Assembly (NCBI RefSeq): GCF_042660205.1 | Contig: NZ_JBHSTQ010000013.1 | Span: 1 to 61,588 of the forward strand | Direction: 5' to 3' | Length of the DNA stretch: 61,588 nt | Source: Sporolactobacillus kofuensis | GTDB taxonomy: Bacteria; Bacillota; Bacilli; Bacillales; Sporolactobacillaceae | In this document: one piece after another, positions 17,604 through 27,792 of the stretch | Numbering within the stretch: the first letter of the stretch is position 1 | How the letters are laid out: each line of letters starts with the position of its first letter | Notes under the pieces: model-generated | Database searches by the model: none | Told to the model about the DNA's origin: nothing | The model's input: the letters and a program-made list of their open reading frames with translations, nothing else | Translations under genes and position numbers: made by a program

Positions 17604-17743
17604 GTTGTGAATTAAATGATTAGCCGTAGACAGCAGGGGCATGGTACATGCTTAATTCATCCCAGCCGAGGTTTAGCAAGTTCTTGATAACTTTTTTGTT
17701 TGATAGATAGCGCCCTCGTGTCTTCCGGACAGAGGGCTTTTTT
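17604..17743 (+). promoter_or_regulatory. L10 leader RNA with intrinsic terminator
   Basis: The roughly 200-nt leader before rplJ contains GTAGACAGCAGGGGCATGG, and a terminator (17712-17743) with stem GCCCTC-TGTC/GACA-GAGGGC and six T. This is the arrangement of the known L10 leader, where the L10-L12 complex binds and favours termination. The exact binding fold was not modelled. Confidence 0.8.
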
Positions 17744-17808
17744 GATGGACCGAAAAGTGGGGGCAATACTGATACGGATTAATTTTGTATGAGGAGGTGC
17801 GAAGAACC

Positions 17809-18312
17809 ATGAGTAATGAAAAAGTTCTCGAAGAAAAAAAGAAAATTGTTGATGAAATTGCCGGAAAACTAAAGGATAGTGTGGCAACAATCGTTGTTAA
17901 CTATCGTGGTCTTTCCGTTGCAGAAGTCACAGAACTCCGCAAACAATTGAGAGAAGCAAACGTGGACTATAAGGTATATAAGAACACCTTTGCCCGCCGC
18001 GCGACAGCAATTGCTGGACTTTCTGAACTTGATGATGCTCTGAAGGGACCGACAGCCGTTTCCTTCAGTAATGACGACGTCATTGCACCGGCAAAAGTAC
18101 TGTATAACTTTGCTAAGGAACATGAAGCTCTTGAAATTAAAGCCGGTGTCATCGAAGGTAAGTTGACTTCCGTTGACGAAATTAAGGCTCTTGCCGAACT
18201 GCCATCCAGAGAAGGACTTCTTTCGATGCTGGCCAATGTTCTGCAGGCACCAATCCGCAACTTCGCTTTGGGTGTCAAAGCCGTTGCCGAAAAGAAAGAA
18301 CAAGAAGCATAA
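17809..18312 (+). CDS. rplJ: Ribosomal protein L10
   Basis: L10 anchors the L7/L12 dimers on the stalk and is the autoregulator of this operon. The 167 aa begin MSNEKVLEEKKKIVDEIAGK and show VVNYRGLSVAEVTELRKQLR. ATG 17809 is chosen because GAGGAGGTG lies about 10 bp upstream; an in-frame ATG at 17785 precedes that site. Confidence 0.96.
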   Translation: MSNEKVLEEKKKIVDEIAGKLKDSVATIVVNYRGLSVAEVTELRKQLREANVDYKVYKNTFARRATAIAGLSELDDALKGPTAVSFSNDDVIAPAKVLYNFAKEHEALEIKAGVIEGKLTSVDEIKALAELPSREGLLSMLANVLQAPIRNFALGVKAVAEKKEQEA

Positions 18313-18377
18313 TTTTAAGCAAATCATTTAAAAAGGTTTGTTAAAAACTAAATGAATACTGAGGAGGATTATTGACA

Positions 18378-18740
18378 ATGACTAAAGAAGAAATCATTGG
18401 CGCTATTAAAGAAATGTCCGTTCTTGAATTGAACGATCTCGTTAAAGCAATCGAAGATGAATTTGGTGTAACGGCAGCAGCTCAGGTTGCTGTTCAAGCA
18501 GGTGCAGGTGCCGCTGCAGCTGAAGAACAATCCGAATTTGATGTTATCCTTGCCGATGCAGGTGCTCAAAAGATCAAGGTTATCAAAGTTGTCCGTGAAA
18601 TCACAGGTCTTGGCCTGAAAGATGCAAAGGCATTAGTTGACGGAGCTCCAAGCCCTGTAAAAGAAGGCGCTGCTAAAGAAGAAGCCGAAGAAATTAAAGG
18701 CAAACTTGAAGAAGTTGGCGCAAAAATAGAACTGAAATAA
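18378..18740 (+). CDS. rplL: Ribosomal protein L7/L12
   Basis: This stalk protein recruits translation GTPases. The 120 aa have the dimerising N-terminus (IGAIKEMSVLELNDLVKAIE), an Ala-rich hinge near 36-50 and the C-terminal factor-binding domain (KIKVIKVVREITGLGLKDAK). ATG 18378 lies 10 bp after GAGGAGG; TTG 18372 is too close. Confidence 0.96.
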   Translation: MTKEEIIGAIKEMSVLELNDLVKAIEDEFGVTAAAQVAVQAGAGAAAAEEQSEFDVILADAGAQKIKVIKVVREITGLGLKDAKALVDGAPSPVKEGAAKEEAEEIKGKLEEVGAKIELK

Positions 18741-18747
18741 GTTCTTG

Positions 18748-18783
18748 AAAAGGCCCGCGCTTGCGCGGGCCTTTTCTTTTTCT
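18748..18783 (+). terminator. Terminator after rplL
   Basis: A 12-bp GC-rich stem (AAAAGGCCCGCG/CGCGGGCCTTTT) with loop CTTG is followed by a T-rich tail. Confidence 0.93.
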
Positions 18784-18845
18784 TAACGTGTTCTAGGCTG
18801 CCATGAAACATGTAAGAAAATAGAATTTCAGAGGGAGTGAAAGCC

Positions 18846-19442
18846 ATGAATGAGCATTATTATTCAGAACACCCCCATGTTGAGAGTGATCCTCAACTTT
18901 TGAAAGCGACATTGCGTAACTTTGATTTGACATTTACAACAGATGCGGGTGTTTTTTCAAAACGTGCCATTGACTTTGGATCCAAATTACTTATTGAAAC
19001 AGTTCGTGAACCGTCAATATCAGGCGACTTGCTGGATATGGGTTGCGGCTATGGACCGATCGGAATTACACTGGCGAAAGCTTTTCCGGAGCGAAAGGTC
19101 ACAATGGTTGATATCAACGAACGTGCGGTAGCTTTGGCAAAGAAGAACGCCGTTGAAAATCAAGTGAAGCCGACTGTGCTGCAGAGTTCTTTGTTTGATC
19201 AAGTGTCTGGTGATTACGCTGCCATAATCACGAATCCGCCAATTCGTGCAGGGAAACACGTCGTTCATCAAATTTTTACGGATGCATATCGCTTTTTGAA
19301 AGCACAAGGGGAACTTTGGGTAGTCATTCAAAAGAAACAAGGCGCACCTTCAGCTCTGAAAATGTTGCAGACATTATATGGCCACGTGGATATCGCTGCA
19401 AAGAAAAAAGGATATTTTATTTTTTGTGCAAGAAAAGATTGA
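18846..19442 (+). CDS. YbxB-type class I methyltransferase (RsmC-like)
   Basis: The 198-aa SAM-dependent methyltransferase has motif I LLDMGCGYGPIGI near residue 60 and the N6/N2 methylase motif NPPIR near 128. It resembles the C-terminal half of RsmC, which methylates G1207 of 16S rRNA, but lacks the N-terminal half, as does B. subtilis YbxB. Its actual substrate is not proven. ATG 18846 follows AGAGGGAGTGA; GTG 18837 overlaps that site. The -35 of the rpoB promoter overlaps its stop codon. Confidence 0.88.
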   Translation: MNEHYYSEHPHVESDPQLLKATLRNFDLTFTTDAGVFSKRAIDFGSKLLIETVREPSISGDLLDMGCGYGPIGITLAKAFPERKVTMVDINERAVALAKKNAVENQVKPTVLQSSLFDQVSGDYAAIITNPPIRAGKHVVHQIFTDAYRFLKAQGELWVVIQKKQGAPSALKMLQTLYGHVDIAAKKKGYFIFCARKD

Positions 19443-19467
19443 CAATGAATATTGTCTATGATATTAT
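19439..19467 (+). promoter_or_regulatory. Promoter of rpoB-rpoC
   Basis: TTGACA and TATTAT are 17 bp apart. The -35 box overlaps the TGA stop of the preceding methyltransferase gene. Confidence 0.8.
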
Positions 19468-19610
19468 GTCTTAATGCTAACATTGGTCTATTTGTAGGTA
19501 TAGGGATCCCTAATTTTGGGAAAACTAATCAAATAATTTTTGGACTGCGGTAAGCTCAGATGTTTGGTTTGCCGATTTTTTCAATATGCTTGATTTGAGG
19601 GGTGAAATAG

Positions 19611-22600
19611 TTGACAGGTCAACTCGTACAATACGGACGCCACCGCCAACGCAGGAGCTACGCTCGGATTAAAGAAGTGCTGGAACTCCCTAATCTTATT
19701 GAAATTCAGACCGCCTCCTATCAGTGGTTCCTTGACGAAGGAATCCGAGAAATGTTTCAGGATATTTCTCCGGTGGAAGATTTTACGGGAAATCTTATTT
19801 TGGAATTTGTTGACTATAGTTTGGGAGAACCAAAGTATTCAGTTGACGAATCGAAATCGCGTGACGTGACCTACGCTGCACCGCTCCGCGTTAAAGTTCG
19901 GCTAATCAATAAAGAGACTGGTGAAGTGAAAGAGCAGGAAGTCTTTATGGGCGATTTCCCTCTGATGACAGAGGCCGGAACGTTCATCATCAATGGTGCA
20001 GAACGTGTCATTGTATCTCAGCTCGTACGCTCTCCGAGTGTCTACTTTAACGATAAAGTCGATAAGAATGGAAAAAAAGGTTTTGGTGCGACGGTTATTC
20101 CTAACCGTGGTGCATGGCTTGAATATGAGACGGATGCAAAAGATGTCGTCTATGTGAGAATTGACCGTACAAGGAAAGTACCCGTAACGGTTCTTTTGCG
20201 TTCTCTTGGATTCAGCACGGATCAGGAGATTATTGATCTGCTCGGTGACGATGAGTATCTAAGAAACACTTTGGAGAAAGATAACACCGATAGCACGGAC
20301 AAAGCACTCGTGGAAATTTACGAACGTCTGCGTCCGGGTGAACCGCCGACCGTTGAAAATGCGAAGAGTTTGCTTGAAGCACGTTTCTTCGATCCGAAAC
20401 GTTATGATCTGGCAAACGTCGGTCGCTATAAAATGAATAAAAAGCTTCATATTAAAAACAGACTGTTTAATCAAAGACTTGCACAAAAACTCATTGATCC
20501 GGAAACGGGAGAAATTATTGCTGACGAAGGCACATTGCTCGACCGTCGGACACTTGATCGCCTATTGCCAACGATCGAGAAAAAATTAGGATTTGTTGAC
20601 TATACACCTGCCGATGGTGTTATTGCTGGTCAAACGATTAAAGTTCAGAAAATTGATGTCTACTCACCTCTTGATGAAGATAAGGGGAAAGTTGTTAGCG
20701 TCATGGGCAACTGTGTGATTGACCGATCAATCAAACATATTACGCCTGCTGACATTTTGGCTTCAATTAACTATTTCTTTGATCTGCTTCATGGAATCGG
20801 CGACACAGATGACATCGATCATTTGGGTAACCGTCGTCTGCGTTCCGTTGGTGAATTGCTTCAAAATCAATTCCGCATTGGTTTGTCCCGAATGGAACGT
20901 GTGATTCGCGAACGTATGTCTATTCAGGATACGAACAGCATTACACCACAGGCATTGATCAACATTCGTCCGGTCATTGCATCGATTAAAGAATTCTTTG
21001 GTAGTTCACAGCTTTCACAGTTCATGGATCAGACGAACCCTCTGGCCGAATTGACGCATAAGAGAAGACTGTCTGCCCTTGGACCTGGTGGTTTGATAAG
21101 GGAACGTGCCGGTATGGAAGTGCGTGACGTTCACTACTCGCACTATGGACGTATGTGCCCAATTGAAACGCCAGAAGGTCCGAACATCGGCTTGATCAAC
21201 TCACTGTCGAGTTATGCACGTGTGAATAAATACGGCTTTATTGAAACACCTTATCGTCGTGTTGATCCGGATACGGGCAAGGTAACTGAACATATCGATT
21301 ACCTGACAGCTGATGAAGAAGATAACTACGTTGTTGCTCAGGCAAACGCGGAACTTAGTGATGACGGTGAATTCTTGGATGATCACATCCTTGCACGTTT
21401 CCGTAGTGAGAACTTAGTTGTTCATAAAGACCGCGTTGACTATATGGATGTGTCGCCTAAGCAAGTTGTTTCTGTCGCTTCTGCTTGTATTCCATTTTTG
21501 GCAAATGACGACTCCAACCGTGCGTTGATGGGTGCAAACATGCAGCGTCAGGCTGTTCCGCTCCTACGTCCGGAAGCACCGCTTGTTGGAACAGGTATGG
21601 AATATGTATCTGCTCGTGACTCTGGTGCTGCTATTCGTTCGAAGTTCCGTGGACGCGTTGACTACGTATCTGCACGGCAAATTAGAATCCGCACATTAGA
21701 AACGATTGATGGACGTGAAACCGAAGGCGATCTTATTTCTTATAAGCTCTCGAAGTTTGAACGTTCAAACCAAGGCATGTGCTACAATCAAAAACCGATT
21801 GTTGCAAAAGGCATGATCGTTGATAAAGGTGAAATTATCGCAGATGGTCCTTCGATGGATCAAGGTGAACTCGCATTAGGACGCAACGTTCTAGTTGGAT
21901 TCATGACTTGGAACGGATATAACTATGAAGATGCCGTGATCATGAACGAAAGACTTGTAAAAGATGACGTATATACTTCTATTCATATTGAAGAATATGA
22001 ATCTGATGCCCGCGATACAAAACTCGGACCGGAAGATATTACGCGTGACATTCCGAATGTCGGCGAAGATGCGCTGAAGAATTTGGATGATCGTGGTATT
22101 ATTCGCGTCGGTGCTGAAGTGCGCGACGGTGATATCCTCGTTGGTAAGGTAACACCTAAGGGTGTAACGGAGCTCACTGCAGAAGAACGTTTGCTCCATG
22201 CGATATTCGGCGAAAAGGCGCGCGAAGTGCGTGATACCTCGCTGAAGGTGCCACATGGTGGTGGCGGTATTGTTCATGATGTTAAGATATTCACACGCGA
22301 GGCCGGCGATGAATTGCCACCAGGTGTCAATGAACTCGTCCGCGTGTATATTGTTCAGAAACGTAAGATTCATGAAGGAGATAAAATGGCCGGACGCCAC
22401 GGAAATAAAGGTGTCATTTCCAAGATCCTTCCTGAAGAAGATATGCCATTCTTGCCAAGTGGACGTCCACTGGATATCATGCTTAACCCACTTGGGGTGC
22501 CTTCACGTATGAACATTGGTCAGGTTCTAGAACTTCACCTTGGTATGGCTGCTCGTGAAATGGGTATTCATATTGCAACACCGGTATTTGACGGTGCGCG

Positions 22601-23132
22601 AGAAGAAGATGTCTGGAGCACACTTGAAGAAGCCGGATTGTCACGAGACGGCAAGACCGTGCTTTACGATGGACGTACTGGTGAAGCGTTTGATAACCGT
22701 GTATCCGTCGGTGTCATGTATATGATCAAACTGGCACACATGGTTGACGACAAGTTGCATGCACGATCAACAGGCCCATACTCATTGGTTACTCAACAAC
22801 CACTTGGTGGTAAAGCACAGTTCGGTGGTCAGCGTTTTGGTGAAATGGAAGTTTGGGCGCTTGAAGCCTACGGTGCAGCGCACACGCTTCAAGAAATCCT
22901 GACTGTTAAATCCGATGATGTTGTCGGTCGTGTGAAGACTTATGAATCTATTGTTAAAGGCGAAAACGTACCTGAACCAGGTGTACCTGAATCGTTCAAG
23001 GTACTGATTAAGGAACTTCAAAGCCTTGGTATGGATGTTAAGGTTCTCGATGCCGATCACTCTGAAATTGTCATCAAAGAACTTGAAGACGAAGAAGAGA
23101 CATTGGATGACAGCCTGAACGTGCAAGTCTGA
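19611..23132 (+). CDS. rpoB: RNA polymerase beta subunit
   Basis: The 1173-aa catalytic subunit shows the rifampicin pocket FFGSSQLSQFMDQTNPLAEL and HKRRLSALGPGG with wild-type residues, so nothing there suggests rifampicin resistance. Other core motifs are MCPIETPEGPNIGLINSL, KMAGRHGNKGVISKILPEED and the clamp end PESFKVLIKELQSLGMDV. Translation starts at TTG 19611, as in Bacillus (family start MTGQLVQYGRHRQR), with GAGGGGTGA upstream. The C-terminal acidic tail is short. Confidence 0.97.
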   Translation: MTGQLVQYGRHRQRRSYARIKEVLELPNLIEIQTASYQWFLDEGIREMFQDISPVEDFTGNLILEFVDYSLGEPKYSVDESKSRDVTYAAPLRVKVRLINKETGEVKEQEVFMGDFPLMTEAGTFIINGAERVIVSQLVRSPSVYFNDKVDKNGKKGFGATVIPNRGAWLEYETDAKDVVYVRIDRTRKVPVTVLLRSLGFSTDQEIIDLLGDDEYLRNTLEKDNTDSTDKALVEIYERLRPGEPPTVENAKSLLEARFFDPKRYDLANVGRYKMNKKLHIKNRLFNQRLAQKLIDPETGEIIADEGTLLDRRTLDRLLPTIEKKLGFVDYTPADGVIAGQTIKVQKIDVYSPLDEDKGKVVSVMGNCVIDRSIKHITPADILASINYFFDLLHGIGDTDDIDHLGNRRLRSVGELLQNQFRIGLSRMERVIRERMSIQDTNSITPQALINIRPVIASIKEFFGSSQLSQFMDQTNPLAELTHKRRLSALGPGGLIRERAGMEVRDVHYSHYGRMCPIETPEGPNIGLINSLSSYARVNKYGFIETPYRRVDPDTGKVTEHIDYLTADEEDNYVVAQANAELSDDGEFLDDHILARFRSENLVVHKDRVDYMDVSPKQVVSVASACIPFLANDDSNRALMGANMQRQAVPLLRPEAPLVGTGMEYVSARDSGAAIRSKFRGRVDYVSARQIRIRTLETIDGRETEGDLISYKLSKFERSNQGMCYNQKPIVAKGMIVDKGEIIADGPSMDQGELALGRNVLVGFMTWNGYNYEDAVIMNERLVKDDVYTSIHIEEYESDARDTKLGPEDITRDIPNVGEDALKNLDDRGIIRVGAEVRDGDILVGKVTPKGVTELTAEERLLHAIFGEKAREVRDTSLKVPHGGGGIVHDVKIFTREAGDELPPGVNELVRVYIVQKRKIHEGDKMAGRHGNKGVISKILPEEDMPFLPSGRPLDIMLNPLGVPSRMNIGQVLELHLGMAAREMGIHIATPVFDGAREEDVWSTLEEAGLSRDGKTVLYDGRTGEAFDNRVSVGVMYMIKLAHMVDDKLHARSTGPYSLVTQQPLGGKAQFGGQRFGEMEVWALEAYGAAHTLQEILTVKSDDVVGRVKTYESIVKGENVPEPGVPESFKVLIKELQSLGMDVKVLDADHSEIVIKELEDEEETLDDSLNVQV

Positions 23133-23291
23133 GTCTCTTTGAATCAACCTCTTATAGGGCGCAATGAGAAGGATTGAAGGACAAACGATGGTTCTCATAA
23201 TCCTGTACTCACCGCCTAACATACAACAACTCGGTGAACTAAAGCGATGGCACTTATGCCAGACACTGAAAATATAAGGGAGGTTGCCCCC

Positions 23292-26200
23292 TTGCTGGAT
23301 GTCAATAAATTTGAGTTTATGAAGATTGGTTTAGCGTCACCTGATAAAATCAGGTCCTGGTCTCATGGCGAAGTTAAGAAGCCGGAGACAATCAATTATC
23401 GAACATTGAAGCCAGAAAAGGACGGCCTATTCTGTGAGCGGATTTTTGGGCCGACCAAAGACTGGGAATGCCACTGCGGAAAGTACAAGCGCGTCAGATA
23501 TAAGGGCGTCGTTTGCGACCGTTGCGGTGTTGAAGTAACACGTGCGAAAGTCCGTAGAGAGCGCATGGGTCATATTGAACTTGCAGCACCGGTTTCGCAC
23601 ATCTGGTATTTCAAAGGTATTCCAAGCCGTATGGGACTGCTGCTGGATATGTCCCCAAGAGCATTGGAAGAAGTCATTTATTTTGCATCATATGTCGTGA
23701 CTGAACCTGGAGATACTCCGCTTGAGAAAAAGCAGCTGCTGTCTGAAAAGGAATACCGCAGCTACCGTGAAAAATACGGCAATGCGTTCAAAGCAGGCAT
23801 GGGTGCAGAATCGATTAAAAAACTTCTTCAGGATGTTGATTTGGACAAAGAATCCGAAGCACTCCAAGAAGAACTAAAGAGTGTTCAAGGTCAAAGAAGG
23901 ACACGCGCAGTAAAAAGGCTGGAAGTCATTGAAGCCTTCCGTGAATCCGGCAATGAACCGTCTTGGATGATCCTTGATGTACTTCCTGTTATTCCACCTG
24001 AACTGCGTCCAATGGTTCAGCTTGACGGTGGTCGATTCGCAACATCTGACCTTAATGACCTTTATCGAAGAGTCATCAACCGGAATAATCGTCTGAAAAG
24101 ACTTCTTGAACTTGGTGCGCCAAGCATTATTGTTCAAAACGAAAAACGTATGTTGCAAGAAGCGGTCGATTCACTTATCGACAACGGCCGTCGTGGCCGT
24201 CCGGTTACCGGACCCGGTAACAGACCATTGAAATCCCTTTCGCATATGCTCAAGGGTAAACAAGGCCGCTTCCGCCAGAACCTATTGGGAAAACGTGTCG
24301 ACTATTCAGGCCGTTCCGTTATCGCAGTTGGACCGACGATGCAAATGTATCAATGCGGTCTGCCAAAAGAAATGGCTCTGGAATTATTTAAACCATTTGT
24401 GATGAAGGAACTGGTTAGTCGAGGCATCGCAAATAACATTAAAAGTGCAAAGCGCAAAGTGGAGAAAATCCATGCAGACGTATGGGGCGTACTTGAAGAT
24501 GTCATTAAAGAGCATCCGGTACTGCTGAACCGTGCGCCAACGCTTCACCGGTTAGGAATCCAAGCGTTCGAGCCGAGAATTGTAGAAGGTCGTGCGATCC
24601 GTCTTCACCCACTCGTTTGTACGGCATATAACGCCGACTTTGACGGTGACCAAATGGCTGTTCACGTACCACTTTCTGCTGAAGCCCAGGCAGAAGCACG
24701 TTTGCTGATGCTTGGTGCACAAAATATCCTGAACCCGAAGGATGGTAAGCCAATTGTTACGCCTTCTCAGGATATGGTGCTCGGTAACTACTATTTGACA
24801 CTCGAACGTAAGGGTGCTGTTGGCGAAGGAAAGATTTTCAAAGACATTAATGAAGTGCTGCTCGCTTATTACAATGGCTACGTTCACTTACATTCACGCA
24901 TTGCCATCCCTGCAGCTGCAACGCATAACCCGACGTTTACTGAAGAACAGAACAAGCAATATTTGCTAACAACGGCAGGTAAGCTGATTTTTAACCGTAT
25001 TCTGCCACCAGCATTCCCATATATTAATGAACCGACGGATAAAAACCTTCAGGAAGCAACTCCTGATAAGTTCTTTGTCGCAATGGGTTCTGATATTCCT
25101 AAAGAAATTGCGGCTCGTGAAGAGATTCCGCCATTCAAGAAGGGCTATCTGGGACATATTATTGCTGAAGTCTTCAAGCGCTATAAAGTTACCGAAACAT
25201 CTAAGTTCTTGGACCGTCTGAAGGCACTTGGATTCCAATATTCAACGAAAGCCGGTATTACAGTTGGTGTATCTGACGTTATCGTGCTTCCTGAGAAGAA
25301 AGAAATCCTTGATGAAGCTGAAGAAAATGTCCAGAAGGTAACAAAGCAGTTCCGTCGAGGCTTGATTACTGAAGATGAGCGTTATGAACGCGTTGTAGGT
25401 ATTTGGAGCGATGCCAAGGATACAATCCAATCAAAACTGATGGATTCCCTGGTAAAGACCAACCCAATCTTTATGATGAGTGATTCCGGTGCCCGTGGTA
25501 ACGCATCGAACTTTACACAGCTTGCCGGTATGCGTGGATTGATGGCCGATCCTTCTGGTCGTATCATCGAACTTCCAATTATCTCGAGTTTCCGTGAAGG
25601 GTTGACCGTGTTGGAATACTTTATTTCAACGCACGGTGCACGTAAAGGACTTGCCGATACGGCGCTGAAGACGGCAAACTCTGGTTACTTGACGAGACGT
25701 CTTGTAGACGTTGCTCAGGATGTTATTGTCCGCGAAGATGATTGTGGTACGGAACGTGGCATTGTTGTTCATGCGATCCGTGAAGGTAATGAAGAGATTG
25801 AAAGTCTGTACGATCGGCTTGTTGGACGTACAGCCAATCAGATCGTATACCATCCGGATACAGATGAAGTGCTTGTTGAGAAGAATCAGTTAATCACAGA
25901 AGATATTGCTTCAAGAATTGTTGAAGCTGGGATCACCGAAGTAGAAATCCGTACCGTATTTACTTGTGAAACGCGACACGGTGTCTGCAAGAAGTGCTAC
26001 GGACGTAACCTGGCAACAGGTTCTGAAGTTGAAGTTGGCGAATCAGTGGGTATCATCGCCGCCCAATCAATTGGTGAACCAGGTACTCAGTTGACCATGC
26101 GTACCTTCCACACGGGTGGTGTGGCCGGAGATGATATCACACAAGGTCTCCCACGTATCCAAGAATTGTTCGAAGCTCGAAACCCGAAAGGGCAAGCGGT

Positions 26201-26918
26201 TATTTCGGAAATTGATGGTACGATAACTTCATTAACTGAATTGAAGGATAAACGTGAAATAGTAGTCAAAGGCGAAATGGAAACCAGAAACTATACTGTT
26301 CCGCTCAGTGCACGCATGAAGGTTGGCGAAGGCAATGAAATCAAAGCCGGCGAAGCATTTAACGAAGGTTCTATCGATCCAAAGGAACTGCTTCATGTAG
26401 TTGGCCTACAAGGTGTACAAAACTACTTGCTCCGTGAAGTACAAAAAGTTTACCGGATGCAAGGTGTGGAAATCGGCGATAAGCACGTTGAAGTTATGGT
26501 TCGTCAGATGATGGGCAAGATTCGTGTCATTGACAGCGGTGATACTTCCGTGTTGCCAGGTGCTCTTGTTGATATTCATCGCTTTAAGGATGACAACCGT
26601 GATGTCTTGCTTAAACGTAAAATGCCTGCAACCGGTCACCCGGTACTTCTTGGTATTACGAAAGCTGCGCTCGAGACAGATTCCTTCTTGTCTGCCGCTT
26701 CATTCCAGGAAACAACACGTGTATTGACGGATGCAGCGATTAAAGGCAAGGTTGATGAATTGCTCGGCTTGAAAGAAAATGTTATCATTGGTAAGTTGAT
26801 TCCTGCAGGAACCGGTATGCCGAAGTACCGTAATGTTGTGGTTGAAGCAGAAGATGGTTCAGTTACAACAGAAACAAAGGCTCAACCAGAAGAAGCATTG
26901 ATGAATCAAGAAAGTTGA
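23292..26918 (+). CDS. rpoC: RNA polymerase beta' subunit
   Basis: The 1208 aa carry the N-terminal zinc ribbon CHCGKYKRVRYKGVVCDRCG, the catalytic NADFDGDQM, the bridge helix and trigger loop region, and TMRTFHTGGVAGDDITQGLP. TTG 23292 is preferred: AAGGGAGG lies 7 bp upstream and the family starts MLDVN. ATG 23247, in frame, would add 15 unrelated residues without a good ribosome site. It is co-transcribed with rpoB. Confidence 0.96.
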   Translation: MLDVNKFEFMKIGLASPDKIRSWSHGEVKKPETINYRTLKPEKDGLFCERIFGPTKDWECHCGKYKRVRYKGVVCDRCGVEVTRAKVRRERMGHIELAAPVSHIWYFKGIPSRMGLLLDMSPRALEEVIYFASYVVTEPGDTPLEKKQLLSEKEYRSYREKYGNAFKAGMGAESIKKLLQDVDLDKESEALQEELKSVQGQRRTRAVKRLEVIEAFRESGNEPSWMILDVLPVIPPELRPMVQLDGGRFATSDLNDLYRRVINRNNRLKRLLELGAPSIIVQNEKRMLQEAVDSLIDNGRRGRPVTGPGNRPLKSLSHMLKGKQGRFRQNLLGKRVDYSGRSVIAVGPTMQMYQCGLPKEMALELFKPFVMKELVSRGIANNIKSAKRKVEKIHADVWGVLEDVIKEHPVLLNRAPTLHRLGIQAFEPRIVEGRAIRLHPLVCTAYNADFDGDQMAVHVPLSAEAQAEARLLMLGAQNILNPKDGKPIVTPSQDMVLGNYYLTLERKGAVGEGKIFKDINEVLLAYYNGYVHLHSRIAIPAAATHNPTFTEEQNKQYLLTTAGKLIFNRILPPAFPYINEPTDKNLQEATPDKFFVAMGSDIPKEIAAREEIPPFKKGYLGHIIAEVFKRYKVTETSKFLDRLKALGFQYSTKAGITVGVSDVIVLPEKKEILDEAEENVQKVTKQFRRGLITEDERYERVVGIWSDAKDTIQSKLMDSLVKTNPIFMMSDSGARGNASNFTQLAGMRGLMADPSGRIIELPIISSFREGLTVLEYFISTHGARKGLADTALKTANSGYLTRRLVDVAQDVIVREDDCGTERGIVVHAIREGNEEIESLYDRLVGRTANQIVYHPDTDEVLVEKNQLITEDIASRIVEAGITEVEIRTVFTCETRHGVCKKCYGRNLATGSEVEVGESVGIIAAQSIGEPGTQLTMRTFHTGGVAGDDITQGLPRIQELFEARNPKGQAVISEIDGTITSLTELKDKREIVVKGEMETRNYTVPLSARMKVGEGNEIKAGEAFNEGSIDPKELLHVVGLQGVQNYLLREVQKVYRMQGVEIGDKHVEVMVRQMMGKIRVIDSGDTSVLPGALVDIHRFKDDNRDVLLKRKMPATGHPVLLGITKAALETDSFLSAASFQETTRVLTDAAIKGKVDELLGLKENVIIGKLIPAGTGMPKYRNVVVEAEDGSVTTETKAQPEEALMNQES

Positions 26919-26926
26919 TTCTGCCA

Positions 26927-26956
26927 TTGACAATAGTTAACGGCCGGTGCTATTAT
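26927..26956 (+). promoter_or_regulatory. Promoter before the L7Ae-like gene
   Basis: TTGACA and TATTAT are separated by 18 bp, directly after rpoC. Confidence 0.7.
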
Positions 26957-27001
26957 ATCTGAGTGTTCTTTTACACTTGTTACTTTGGAGGATGTACGGT
27001 G

Positions 27002-27253
27002 ATGTCTTATGATAAAGTGACACAATCAAAGAACGAAGTCATTATTGGCACGAAACAGGCAATTAAAGCTCTGAAAGAAAACCGAGTTAAAGAGGTTATC
27101 ATAGCTGAAGATGCTGATGTTCGAGTCACCAATAAAGTACTGACACTTGCGGAAGAATTAAAAGTGCCTGTGAGCACGGTGGCCTCAATGAAAAAGTTAG
27201 GCCAGGCTTGCGGCATTGAAGTCGGAGCATCGGCTGTTGCGATAAAAAAATAA
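27002..27253 (+). CDS. rplGB: L7Ae-family protein YbxF (RplGB)
   Basis: YbxF is a kink-turn RNA-binding protein associated with ribosomes. The 83 aa show IIGTKQAIKALKENRVKEVI and KKLGQACGIEVGASAVAI, the L7Ae core. ATG 27002 gives the family start MSYDKV and follows TTTGGAGG; GTG 26999 would add one residue. A strong terminator immediately follows. Confidence 0.93.
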   Translation: MSYDKVTQSKNEVIIGTKQAIKALKENRVKEVIIAEDADVRVTNKVLTLAEELKVPVSTVASMKKLGQACGIEVGASAVAIKK

Positions 27254-27290
27254 TGTTTTTGCAAGAGCAATCTTGCAAAAACAATTTTTT
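27254..27290 (+). terminator. Terminator between the L7Ae-like gene and rpsL
   Basis: A perfect 13-bp stem (27254-27266 with 27271-27283), GCAA loop and a T-rich tail. It separates the rpoBC group from the str genes, yet I saw no clear promoter between it and rpsL, so it may be partly read through. Confidence 0.88.
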
Positions 27291-27350
27291 GCGCGAGAAA
27301 AGAACCGCCTGGATCAGTGGGTTTAGAAATTTGAAAGGAGGAACAGGTAA

Positions 27351-27764
27351 ATGCCTACAATTAATCAATTAATTCGTCAAGGACGCAAGTCTAAAATCAG
27401 AAAGTCTACGGCGCCTGCATTGAACAGAGGTTACAACAGTTTTAAGAAATCGTTGACTGATGATTTTGCTCCACAAAAGAGGGGCGTGTGCACCCGTGTC
27501 GGCACGATGACACCTAAGAAGCCAAACTCTGCGCTTCGTAAATATGCTCGTGTTCGTCTGTCAAATAACATTGAAGTCAATGCTTATATCCCGGGAATCG
27601 GCCACAATCTTCAGGAACACAGTGTTGTTCTGATTCGCGGCGGACGTGTGAAGGACCTCCCTGGTGTGCGTTATCATATTATCCGCGGTGCTTTGGATAC
27701 GGCTAGTGTTGTTGACCGTAAGCAAGGCCGCTCGAAATACGGCGCAAAGAAACCTAAGGCTTAA
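27351..27764 (+). CDS. rpsL: Ribosomal protein S12
   Basis: S12 lines the decoding centre. The 137 aa carry MTPKKPNSALRKYARV and HSVVLIRGGRVKDLPGVRYH, with the Lys residues linked to streptomycin resistance unchanged from the usual sensitive form. AAAGGAGG precedes ATG 27351. Confidence 0.96.
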   Translation: MPTINQLIRQGRKSKIRKSTAPALNRGYNSFKKSLTDDFAPQKRGVCTRVGTMTPKKPNSALRKYARVRLSNNIEVNAYIPGIGHNLQEHSVVLIRGGRVKDLPGVRYHIIRGALDTASVVDRKQGRSKYGAKKPKA

Positions 27765-27792
27765 TCACTACTAACTGGGAGGAGGAATTAAC

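Noticed and set aside
20980..21110. Rifampicin or streptomycin resistance changes in rpoB or rpsL
   Set aside because: The resistance-determining residues look wild type in both proteins.
23247..23291. Upstream ATG start for rpoC
   Set aside because: TTG 23292 has the better ribosome site and the family start; the extra 15 residues are not family-like.
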